Assembly (NCBI GenBank): GCA_964495145.1
Contig: CAZBUP010000024.1
Span: 1 to 18,519, forward strand
Source of the DNA: UBA6120 sp964495145
Lineage (GTDB): Bacteria; Bacillota_I; Bacilli_A; RFN20; CAG-826
DNA length: 18,519 bases
Reading direction: 5' to 3'
The first letter of the stretch is position 1, and every line of letters starts with the position of its first letter. Positions 1-5,965 of this stretch are shown here, one piece after another. The notes beneath the pieces are model-generated. The model was not told the origin of the DNA. It was given only the letters and a program-made list of their open reading frames with translations, and did not search any database. The translations under genes and the position numbers were made by a program.

Positions 1-18
1 ATATAAAGTAGTAACGAA

Positions 19-1446
19 ATGAACCAAACCAACCTTCGCACGAACCTTCGCTTGATCGGCATCATGGCAATCAGCCTGCTGGCCTTTTTGGCGTTACTAC
101 CAAGCCAAGGTCTCATTCTGGCCGAAGCCGGTCCCCGACCGACGGCGATTAACACTGCCCACCTGGATGAAGACGGTCTTACTTCCTACTACGAAACGGT
201 GGCCGGAACCAAAGGCGATGGCCTTCTAGCCGCGCTCAACCAAGTCATCGACGGGCATCAAGAATATGATTATGATTCGGATACCGACCGTTACATTTAT
301 AAAATCATCGATCGCAATTGGTCCTTGAGTCCGTTGACCGTCCAGCAGTTGGCGGCCTTCGATTATGCCAACGACAATCCGTTCATCCATAAACTCTACG
401 CCGACTACAACGACGACGTGGCCACGGCCGACCACTTTAAGAATGACGGGGCCTCCCGGGTCAGCTTCGACAAAGAGCACATTTGGGCTCAATCGCTCGG
501 CAATTTCGGGCGCTCAGCCGGCGCCGGTAGCGACTTCCACGCCCTATGGCCGGCCGATGTCAGGGGCAATCAAAACGCCCATAGCAATTACAATTTTGCC
601 GTTCCAACCAGCGGCATTACCAATTACGCCAGCGACAAAACCGCTTATGTCGGCCGCAACGGGAATATCGTCGGCAGTTCCATTAAAGTGTTCGAACCGC
701 TCGACCAATACAAAGGCGACATCGCCCGAGCGATGTTTTACATGCCGGCCCGTTATTATGAGTATGTCGATACCTACCACCCCAAATTGACCTTGGTCAA
801 CGGCTCCCCGGCGGCGGTTACCGCTTCACCGACGCAACCGGGATTGGCCGGCGACCTCGAAACCTTGTTGGCTTGGAACGAACTAGATCCGGTCGACGAA
901 TACGAAATCCATCGCAACAATTTGATCTATAACAATTACCAAGGCAACCGCAACCCCTTCATCGATTTTCCGGAATGGGCCGAAATCGCCTATGACCCGG
1001 ATTACCTCGGTGACGGTGTCAGTTTCCAAGACGATCCGATCGACCCGCCGGAAGCGACTTTATCAGGCATCGAAGCCGCCTTGACGGACCCCGAAAAGAC
1101 CTACCGCGTCGGCGACTCGATCGCCAAAACCGATTTTGCGGTCACGGCCAGCTACAGTGACGACAGTCAAGCCGCGATCACCGATTACGAATTGAGCATC
1201 ACCGGTCAAACCGGGCTGGCGTTAGCCGCGTCCGGTTCCGTCATCGTTATTTTTTCTTATACTGAGGGAGAAATAACGGAAAATACCACCTTGACGATCG
1301 AAGTGTTGGAAGTCCCCGCCCCTAAGGATTACACCGTCATCATCGTGATTAGTTCGGCGACCGCCATCACGTTCGGGGCCTTTTTGCCGATCATCATCAA
1401 GAAGATGCGCCGCCGCGTCATTAAAAGCATCAAAAAAAGCCGATAA
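19..1446 (+). CDS. Secreted, membrane-anchored endonuclease I with Ig-like domain
   Basis: Predicted extracellular endonuclease I (EndA/NucM family), which cleaves DNA non-specifically outside the cell, probably for nucleotide scavenging. The 475-residue protein begins with a basic and then hydrophobic signal segment (about residues 10-36). The nuclease core spans about 50-330 and carries the DKEHIWAQS motif (catalytic His, ββα-Me fold), DFHALWPADVRGNQNAHSNYNF-like metal-site residues split over about 170-192, GDIARAMFYM and, near 310, the conserved HRNNLIYNNYQGNRNPFID block. Residues about 345-430 resemble a bacterial Ig-like (Big_3 type) domain with the TYRVGDSI and TASYSDDS signatures. A C-terminal hydrophobic stretch (about 438-459) is followed by a very basic tail, so the enzyme should stay tethered to the membrane; there is no LPXTG motif. 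An in-frame stop lies just upstream (4-6), which fixes ATG 19 as the earliest start, although no clear Shine-Dalgarno site is visible. Confidence 0.9.
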   Translation: MNQTNLRTNLRLIGIMAISLLAFLALLPSQGLILAEAGPRPTAINTAHLDEDGLTSYYETVAGTKGDGLLAALNQVIDGHQEYDYDSDTDRYIYKIIDRNWSLSPLTVQQLAAFDYANDNPFIHKLYADYNDDVATADHFKNDGASRVSFDKEHIWAQSLGNFGRSAGAGSDFHALWPADVRGNQNAHSNYNFAVPTSGITNYASDKTAYVGRNGNIVGSSIKVFEPLDQYKGDIARAMFYMPARYYEYVDTYHPKLTLVNGSPAAVTASPTQPGLAGDLETLLAWNELDPVDEYEIHRNNLIYNNYQGNRNPFIDFPEWAEIAYDPDYLGDGVSFQDDPIDPPEATLSGIEAALTDPEKTYRVGDSIAKTDFAVTASYSDDSQAAITDYELSITGQTGLALAASGSVIVIFSYTEGEITENTTLTIEVLEVPAPKDYTVIIVISSATAITFGAFLPIIIKKMRRRVIKSIKKSR

Positions 1447-1470
1447 GGACTTCTAAACTGATGATAAAAA

Positions 1471-1520
1471 TAAAACCCCTGAAGCATCCTTTTCATGTCG
1501 GTTGCAGAGGGGTGTTTTTT
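1471..1520. terminator. Bidirectional intrinsic terminator
   Basis: Stem ACCCCT (1475-1480) pairs with AGGGGT (1508-1513), with an inner GCA/TGC pairing. On the plus strand it is followed by six T (1515-1520), ending the nuclease transcript. On the minus strand it is followed by TTTTATTTTTAT, ending the tRNA operon. Both U-tracts are good, so it probably serves both convergent units. Confidence 0.75.
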
Positions 1521-1529
1521 CGATATGAT

Positions 1530-1616
1530 TGGTGCCCGGGGCCGGACTTGAACCGGCATGGTGTCGCCACCGCAGGATTTTAAGTCCTGTGCGTCTACCT
1601 GTTTCGCCACCTGGGC
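1530..1616 (-). tRNA. tRNA-Leu (anticodon UAA)
   Basis: An 87-nt class II tRNA with a long variable arm. The anticodon loop ACTTAAAA is centred on TAA, the T arm is GCCGG-TTCAAGT-CCGGC, and CCA is encoded in the DNA (complement of 1530-1532). The acceptor stem GCCCAGG/CCCGGGC has an A5-C68 mismatch, the only flaw seen. It is the last gene of the five-tRNA operon. Confidence 0.93.
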
Positions 1617-1628
1617 TTAGTTGAGAAC

Positions 1629-1704
1629 TGGTCTCCCGTACAAGATTCGAACTTGTGACCCCTTGATTAAAAGTCAAGTGCTCTACCAGCTGAGCTAACG
1701 GGAG
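1629..1704 (-). tRNA. tRNA-Lys (anticodon UUU)
   Basis: A 76-nt tRNA with perfect acceptor pairing CTCCCGT/ACGGGAG, anticodon stem CTTGA/TCAAG around CTTTTAA (anticodon TTT), T loop TTCGAAT and encoded CCA. Its 5' end directly abuts the CCA of tRNA-Gln, with no spacer. Confidence 0.95.
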
Positions 1705-1780
1705 TGGCTGGGGTACCTGGGATCGAACCAGGGAGATGCCAGAGTCAAAGTCTGGTGCCTTACCGCTTGGCTATACCCCA
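1705..1780 (-). tRNA. tRNA-Gln (anticodon UUG)
   Basis: A 76-nt tRNA with acceptor TGGGGTA/TACCCCA, anticodon arm CCAGA-CTTTGAC-TCTGG (anticodon TTG), T loop TTCGATC, discriminator G and encoded CCA. It is third of five in the operon and immediately precedes tRNA-Lys. Confidence 0.95.
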
Positions 1781-1786
1781 ACAAAA

Positions 1787-1870
1787 TGGTGGAGGAAGGT
1801 GGATTTGAACCACCGAACCCGAGGGAACTGATTTACAGTCAGCTGCGTTTGGCCACTTCGCTATTCCTCC
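1787..1870 (-). tRNA. tRNA-Tyr (anticodon GUA)
   Basis: An 84-nt class II tRNA with acceptor GGAGGAA/TTCCTCC fully paired, anticodon arm CTGAC-TGTAAAT-style loop with GTA, long variable arm, T loop TTCAAAT and encoded CCA. The large variable arm with GTA is diagnostic of bacterial tRNA-Tyr. Confidence 0.95.
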
Positions 1871-1889
1871 ACGAAGGCCGGAGACGGAA

Positions 1890-1965
1890 TGGTGGATGTT
1901 GAGGGGCTTGAACCCCCGACCTCCGCCGTGTAAAGGCGATGCTCTCCCAACTGAGCTAAACATCC
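1890..1965 (-). tRNA. tRNA-Val (anticodon UAC)
   Basis: A 76-nt tRNA with acceptor GGATGTT/AACATCC, D arm GCTCAGTTGGGAGAGC, anticodon stem TCGCC/GGCGG around TTTACAC (anticodon TAC), T arm GGGGG-TTCAAGC-CCCTC and encoded CCA. It is the first gene of the tRNA operon, about 25 bp downstream of its promoter. Confidence 0.95.
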
Positions 1966-1969
1966 GCTG

Positions 1970-2006
1970 GTCCCGCAACGTGCTAAATAAATATAGCAAA
2001 CGGGAC
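1970..2006. repeat. Interrupted inverted repeat over the tRNA promoter
   Basis: GTCCCG (1970-1975) and CGGGAC (2001-2006) are exact complements, and nested inside them TGCTA (1981-1985) pairs with TAGCA (1994-1998). The inner arms bracket the -10 box. No U-tract follows on either strand, so it is not a typical terminator. It could be an operator or just a leader hairpin; no regulator can be named. Confidence 0.5.
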
Positions 2007-2018
2007 TATCTAAGTCAA
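1990..2018 (-). promoter_or_regulatory. Promoter of the tRNA operon
   Basis: On the minus strand, TTGACT (-35, at 2013-2018) is followed by a 17-bp spacer and TATATT (-10, at 1990-1995). This is close to the sigma-A consensus. It lies about 25 bp before tRNA-Val, as expected for a stable-RNA promoter. An inverted repeat overlaps the -10 region (separate entry). Confidence 0.8.
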
Positions 2019-2020
2019 TC

Positions 2021-2058
2021 AAAAATAGCGTTGGGGGCAGCCGAGGAAAACCACTGCC
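2021..2058 (-). terminator. Weak candidate terminator after pgi
   Basis: On the minus strand GGCAG (complement of 2054-2058) can pair with CTGCC (complement of 2036-2040), overlapping the pgi stop codon. A run of five T (complement of 2021-2025) follows only after about ten bases. The short stem and distant U-tract make this a weak call, and pgi transcripts may read on into the tRNA operon. Confidence 0.3.
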
Positions 2059-3332
2059 TAGAAACCCTTCTTTCCCAGCAATCGGAACATGTTCCGCTTG
2101 TAGACTTCGACCCCGGGTTGGTTGAAGGGATTGACCTCAAGCAGATACGCCGAGATGGCGCAGGTTTTCATGAAGAAGTAGAGAAGATAACCGAGCTCCT
2201 GGGCATCGAGTTTTTCGATTTCGATGACGAGGTTGGGCACCTGCGCCGTGGTAACATGGGCTTCCAGGGTGCCGAGAAAGGCTTTCTCGTTGATGAACGA
2301 TAGGGGACGGCCGGCTAGGTAATTCAAACCGTCGAGATCGGAAGCCGTCAGTGGAACATTCACGTCGAGCCCAGGCTTTTTGACATAGAGGTTGGTCTCG
2401 AACAAAATCGGGGAACCTTCTTGGATGAATTGGCCGAGGCTATGGAGGTCGGTCGAAAATGAGGCCGAAGTCGGCAAGAGGCCTTTGCTTTCTTTACCTT
2501 CCGATTCGCCGAACAATTGCTTGAACCATTCGCCCAATTGCCCGTATTGGGGTTCGTAGGTCACGAACATTTCGACGTGGCGCTTTTGGTAGAGGGCATG
2601 GCGGATGACGGCGTAACGGCAAGCCGGGTTTTTATCCAGATCAGGTTTTTCGAGATCGCGCATGGCGCGCTGGGCGCCACCCAGTAGCGCTTCGACGTCA
2701 ATCCCGGCGCAGGCGATCGGCAGGAGCCCCACCGGGGTGAAGACCGAGAAGCGGCCGCCGATGTCGCTCGGTAGCGTGAAGGTGGCGTAACCTTCGGCCG
2801 CCGCCAATTGTTTCAAAGCGCCCTGGCTTTTGTCGGTGGTGCAGTAGATGGCGTGACGTACTTCTTCGGGAGCCAGCTTCTTTTCAAGCATCGTCTTCAA
2901 GAGCCGGAAGGCGATCGAGGTTTCGGTGGTCGTTCCCGATTTGGAGATAACGTTGACGGCAAAGCGCTTGTCTTTCAGGTATTCGAGCACTTGGGCGGTG
3001 TATGTCGGCGAAAACGTTTGACCCAAATAAACGATTTCGAGTCGGTCGTGATAAAAATTGCCCTTAAGGGCTTCGATGACGGCGCGGGCGCCTAGATAAG
3101 AACCCCCGATGCCGCAGACGACCAAGACGTCGAAGTGTTCTCGAATATAAGCGGCGGTTTCCTTGATTCGGGACAATTCTTCCTTATCATAGGTCTCGGG
3201 ATACCGGTCCCAGCCTAGATAATCGGAACCCAAACCTTTCCTTGTCTTGATTTTATTGAAAATCGTCGTCACGCGATCGGCGTAAGCTTTAAAATCAACC
3301 GGGCTATTTAAATATTTTTCAATCAGTTTCAT
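2058..3332 (-). CDS. pgi: Glucose-6-phosphate isomerase
   Basis: Cytoplasmic glycolytic enzyme interconverting glucose 6-phosphate and fructose 6-phosphate. The 424 residues match the short Firmicutes type (about 450). Visible motifs are GIGGSYLGA (74-82) and SKSGTTTET (130-138) for phosphate binding, signature GGRFSVFTPVGL (192-203), catalytic Glu in GESEGK (275-280), His297 in STDLHSLGQF, and the C-terminal signature NPFNQPGVEVYKRNMF (401-416) with Lys412. The start is supported by a GAGGGA-like ribosome site in the preceding gene. The reading frame begins 14 nt inside the S1-domain gene, so the two are probably translationally coupled. It is the last gene of the HAD-ispD-S1-pgi operon. Confidence 0.96.
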   Translation of the reverse strand: MKLIEKYLNSPVDFKAYADRVTTIFNKIKTRKGLGSDYLGWDRYPETYDKEELSRIKETAAYIREHFDVLVVCGIGGSYLGARAVIEALKGNFYHDRLEIVYLGQTFSPTYTAQVLEYLKDKRFAVNVISKSGTTTETSIAFRLLKTMLEKKLAPEEVRHAIYCTTDKSQGALKQLAAAEGYATFTLPSDIGGRFSVFTPVGLLPIACAGIDVEALLGGAQRAMRDLEKPDLDKNPACRYAVIRHALYQKRHVEMFVTYEPQYGQLGEWFKQLFGESEGKESKGLLPTSASFSTDLHSLGQFIQEGSPILFETNLYVKKPGLDVNVPLTASDLDGLNYLAGRPLSFINEKAFLGTLEAHVTTAQVPNLVIEIEKLDAQELGYLLYFFMKTCAISAYLLEVNPFNQPGVEVYKRNMFRLLGKKGF

Positions 3333-3699
3333 GGTTTCCCTCTTCTTTCTTCAAAGCCGACTCGATCCATTGTGGCAAGGCTTCTTCGAGCGGTTTGAAA
3401 TTGACTTCCTGCTCCGGGATTTTGATGCGGATGCGTGGGCGCCGGTCTTCTTTGGGTACGACCGGGCACTGCTTGAGCGACAACCGCAAGTAGTTATTGC
3501 CCGGGTCGATGGCGATGACCTTCAATTGCAGTTTTTGACCGAGTTTCAACCGATCGGAAATATCGGTTACATAATGACGGGACACTTCTGAAATGTGCAA
3601 GAGGCCCTTTTGGCCGTTGTCGCATTCAATGAAAGCCCCGTAAGGAGCCAGTTCAATCACCGTACCGGTGATGACCGCGCCCAATTCATAGGCGTTCAT
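3319..3699 (-). CDS. yugI: S1-domain RNA-binding protein, YugI/CvfD type
   Basis: A small (126-residue) protein with one S1 RNA-binding domain at residues about 5-76: GAVITGTVIELAPYGAFIE, GLLHISEVS and LKLGQKLQLKVIAID. The C-terminal tail contains F-x-PL-x(4)-LPQWI, a feature of the YugI/GSP13/CvfD family, which associates with ribosomes and acts in post-transcriptional regulation in Bacillota. An AAGGAG site sits 8 nt before the ATG. Its start overlaps the ispD stop as ATGA, and its end overlaps the pgi start by 14 nt. The family assignment is clear; the RNA targets cannot be read from sequence. Confidence 0.85.
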   Translation of the reverse strand: MNAYELGAVITGTVIELAPYGAFIECDNGQKGLLHISEVSRHYVTDISDRLKLGQKLQLKVIAIDPGNNYLRLSLKQCPVVPKEDRRPRIRIKIPEQEVNFKPLEEALPQWIESALKKEEGNHETD

Positions 3700-4382
3700 G
3701 GATTCGGCTCCTTTTCAATTAAGGCTTTGAGGAGCTTCAAATCATCACGCGTCGTCAGTTTGAAATTAGTCGTGGAACCGGGAAAATAGGTCACGGGCAT
3801 TATCCCCAAGACCAGCGAGATGTCGTCGGTGGCCGTCTCTTCGGCGGCGTGTTCGTGGGCCGATTGAATGACCCGGTAGCGAAACGCTTGCGGCGTCTGG
3901 GCCATGACGATCGACGAGCGGTCAATTATTCGGTCGATAAAACCACTGGGCTGAACTTGCATTAAGGTGTCCTGGGCCGGCACGGCGGCCGTGGCCGCGT
4001 CGGTTTGTTGCAGGGCGTTGACAGCCCGCGTGATGATGTCGGCCGATACGAGGACCCGGGCCGCGTCGTGAATCAAAACAATGTCGTCGGGATCGGCGAT
4101 ATTTCGTAAGGAGAACACAGCCGCTTTTGACGAGGCCTGCCGGGAAGCACCTCCGGGAATGATGGTAATCGGCTTCGTGGCTTTGGCGAACAAGTGGGTC
4201 GCTTTTTCGAGGTCGGCTTTGGGAACGGCCACGATGAGCTGATCGACCAAAGGATGGCGCAAGAAAGTGGCGGTGACCCGTTCGAGCAAGGTTAAGCCAC
4301 CGATGGTCAGATATTGTTTTGGCGTGGGGCTTCCGGCGAGGCGGGAACCGCTGCCGCCGGCTAGGACAATGGCAAAAATCAT
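3696..4382 (-). CDS. ispD: IspD-like 2-C-methyl-D-erythritol 4-phosphate cytidylyltransferase
   Basis: CTP-dependent sugar-alcohol phosphate cytidylyltransferase, most likely IspD of the MEP isoprenoid pathway, which makes CDP-methylerythritol from MEP. The 228 residues match the family length. Motifs are LAGGSGSRL (7-15) with PKQ (21-23) for CTP binding, GGASRQ (77-82), IHDAAR (104-109), AQTPQAFR (161-168), TDDISLV (185-191) and GSTTNFKLTTRDDL (202-215). The close homologue TarI (ribitol-5-phosphate cytidylyltransferase) shares nearly all these motifs, and the MIFAI...PTPKQYL start recalls it. No tarJ-like partner or other teichoic acid gene lies nearby, which favours IspD but does not prove it. 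No ispF is adjacent. An AGAGG ribosome site lies upstream of the ATG. Confidence 0.78.
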   Translation of the reverse strand: MIFAIVLAGGSGSRLAGSPTPKQYLTIGGLTLLERVTATFLRHPLVDQLIVAVPKADLEKATHLFAKATKPITIIPGGASRQASSKAAVFSLRNIADPDDIVLIHDAARVLVSADIITRAVNALQQTDAATAAVPAQDTLMQVQPSGFIDRIIDRSSIVMAQTPQAFRYRVIQSAHEHAAEETATDDISLVLGIMPVTYFPGSTTNFKLTTRDDLKLLKALIEKEPNP

Positions 4383-4431
4383 GAAAAAGCCTCTTTAATA
4401 ATTTTAGCAACAACGACCGAAAACCATACGA

Positions 4432-5268
4432 TTATTTAATCGTTTGGTTAATTTCTTTGCGGACGAGTTCTTCGGTGACGGACACTTGCTGGATCACCAG
4501 TTTGATGACTTTGTCAAGTTCGCTGCCGGAACGGTAGTCGGCTTGGCAGATATAATTGACGCGGGCGTCTTCAAGCAGCGGTCGAACGTGTTCTTGGTTT
4601 CCCTTGGAATACACGGCAATCGATTTGCCCCCGTTTTCTTTGACCAAGATCATCGGCGGCACGTCGGTCAGCCCATCGCCGATGTAAATGATGTTGCGGT
4701 ACGGGATGCGTTTTTCTTTCGACCGCTCGTTGACGAGATGATCGTCGATTTGCCGGACCACTCCTTTGGCGATGCGGAAGAAATACTGGGTCTTCATGGT
4801 GTAGTTGATGGCCAATTTCGGCCAGAGCGGTTCTCCGGTCTTTTCGTCGAAGTAGAATTCGCAGCCGTAGATGGCCTGGAATTCCTTGGCGATGGCACTG
4901 CCTTCGATGATTTCCTTGGTGCCGCTCGTGACGATATAATGCTCGACTTTGACGCCGTATTGATCGCCGAACTCATTGATGCGCTTGAACCATTGGGGCA
5001 CCCCTTCAAAGAAATGGATGTCCTTGCCGAGGCTGGTCAAAAATTCCTTAGTCAATTTGATGTTACGATCCTTGGCGATCTTGACCATCATGTACATGTA
5101 GGAAAGAATGCGTTCGACCCCTTCTTTGTTGGTGAAGTCGTTGGTGGCTCCCCAAAATTCGGCTGGGGTCATTCCCAAGGCGGGAATCAATGAATAGTTT
5201 TGCATGTCCTCGCTGCACAAGGTTTTGTCGAAGTCATAGAGGATGGCGAGTATCGGACGGTTTGGCAT
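4432..5268 (-). CDS. HAD-superfamily phosphatase (PSP-like)
   Basis: Predicted cytoplasmic haloacid-dehalogenase hydrolase of the phosphoserine-phosphatase-like type. Motif I is YDFDKTL (about 11-17, nucleophile Asp12 and acid Asp14), motif II is IVTSGT (about 111-116), and motif IV is YIGDGLTDVP (about 194-203). A long helical cap lies between motifs I and II (about 20-100). The substrate cannot be told from sequence; serine phosphate is possible but unproven. It is the first gene of the minus-strand operon, with GAGG at 5277-5280 as ribosome site and a strong promoter just upstream. The next gene, ispD, starts 49 nt downstream. Confidence 0.85.
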   Translation of the reverse strand: MPNRPILAILYDFDKTLCSEDMQNYSLIPALGMTPAEFWGATNDFTNKEGVERILSYMYMMVKIAKDRNIKLTKEFLTSLGKDIHFFEGVPQWFKRINEFGDQYGVKVEHYIVTSGTKEIIEGSAIAKEFQAIYGCEFYFDEKTGEPLWPKLAINYTMKTQYFFRIAKGVVRQIDDHLVNERSKEKRIPYRNIIYIGDGLTDVPPMILVKENGGKSIAVYSKGNQEHVRPLLEDARVNYICQADYRSGSELDKVIKLVIQQVSVTEELVRKEINQTIK

Positions 5269-5286
5269 GGTATTTACCTCGTCAAA

Positions 5287-5315
5287 ATAGTAGCAAATTA
5301 GTAGTTATTAGTCAA
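5287..5315 (-). promoter_or_regulatory. Promoter of the HAD-ispD-yugI-pgi operon
   Basis: On the minus strand TTGACT (at 5310-5315), a 17-bp spacer and TACTAT (at 5287-5292) form a near-consensus sigma-A promoter 19 bp before the HAD gene start. It is divergent from the lemA-like promoter. Confidence 0.75.
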
Positions 5316-5344
5316 TTTATAGTAATTTATCCTTAAAAATACTA

Positions 5345-5353
5345 TGTTATAAT
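5345..5353 (+). promoter_or_regulatory. Extended -10 promoter for the lemA-like gene
   Basis: TGTTATAAT (5345-5353) is a perfect extended -10 element. The -35 region (about 5325-5330, TTTAT-like) is poor, as often seen with extended -10 promoters. Predicted transcription would begin near 5360, giving a short leader before ATG 5383. Confidence 0.65.
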
Positions 5354-5382
5354 TATTTTCTTGAAAGAAGGTGCAGGCATCG

Positions 5383-5910
5383 ATGCCTTGGTGGGCGATT
5401 CTCATATTAGTCACCATGATTCTAGTCGGAGTTTATATCGCCGGCGTTTTCATTTACATCTACCAAATGAAGGAATACGATCGCCGTATGGCCAAGCATC
5501 TCGAAGCCATCGACGTCTTAATCGCCCAAAAATACGATCTGCTCCGGCGCATCAGCAAGATTTTTGTCCAATTCAAGATTGCGGTCCCGTCTGAGTTCAT
5601 GATTCAAACGCGACCCAAATTCGAGGAAACGTTAGCCAATATCGCCCCAGAAGAACGCGCGGTCATCAAATCGTTTTTAATGCGGACGGCCCAGGCCTTG
5701 TTCTATTATGGCGAGACCGATTCCCGGTTAGCCCAGCATCAGGAGTACGTCGGGGTCAAGGAAAGCTATGCCGAAATCGATCGCCAGTATCGCTTTACCG
5801 TCAACATTTATAACGCCGATGCCCTCGGCTACAACTATTGGAAAGACTTCTTTTGGTTCCGTTGGGTGGCCCGTTTGCGCCATTATGTCGAAAAAGACCT
5901 GATAACGTAG
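5383..5910 (+). CDS. LemA-like membrane protein
   Basis: A 175-residue protein with one N-terminal transmembrane helix (about residues 4-27) and a helical body. The body contains KYDLLRRIS and, near the C-terminus, EIDRQYRFTVNIYNADALGYN, which resembles the LemA-family block with its Y-N dipeptide. LemA proteins are membrane-anchored four-helix proteins of unclear function. I chose ATG 5383 because the AAGAAGG ribosome site (5365-5371) lies 11 nt before it. An in-frame GTG at 5371 would overlap that site. The gene stands alone between two promoters. Family membership is moderate; the typical FPxxxxA tail motif is not obvious. Confidence 0.65.
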   Translation: MPWWAILILVTMILVGVYIAGVFIYIYQMKEYDRRMAKHLEAIDVLIAQKYDLLRRISKIFVQFKIAVPSEFMIQTRPKFEETLANIAPEERAVIKSFLMRTAQALFYYGETDSRLAQHQEYVGVKESYAEIDRQYRFTVNIYNADALGYNYWKDFFWFRWVARLRHYVEKDLIT

Positions 5911-5941
5911 CAAATTAGTCGAGTTTGCCGTTCGATGTCTT

Positions 5942-5965
5942 TATAATGTTTATCGGAGATACTTT
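5942..5965 (+). promoter_or_regulatory. Candidate -10 and ribosome site before gpmI
   Basis: TATAAT at 5942-5947 lacks a convincing -35 at 16-18 bp. GGAG at 5955-5958 is 7 nt before the gpmI ATG, so a transcript from here would have a very short leader. gpmI may equally be read through from the lemA-like gene, 55 bp upstream. Confidence 0.4.

Noticed and set aside
1329..1999. Open frames across the tRNA region on the minus strand (74-93 codons)
   Set aside because: They run through five well-folded tRNA genes and a terminator, and have no ribosome sites; they are chance frames.
4444..5193. A 249-codon plus-strand frame opposite the HAD gene
   Set aside because: It is antisense to a protein with clear HAD motifs, has repetitive valine/phenylalanine/aspartate-rich antisense character, and no ribosome site.
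5371..5910. GTG start at 5371 for the LemA-like protein
   Set aside because: That GTG overlaps the AAGAAGG ribosome site, which is better placed for the ATG at 5383.
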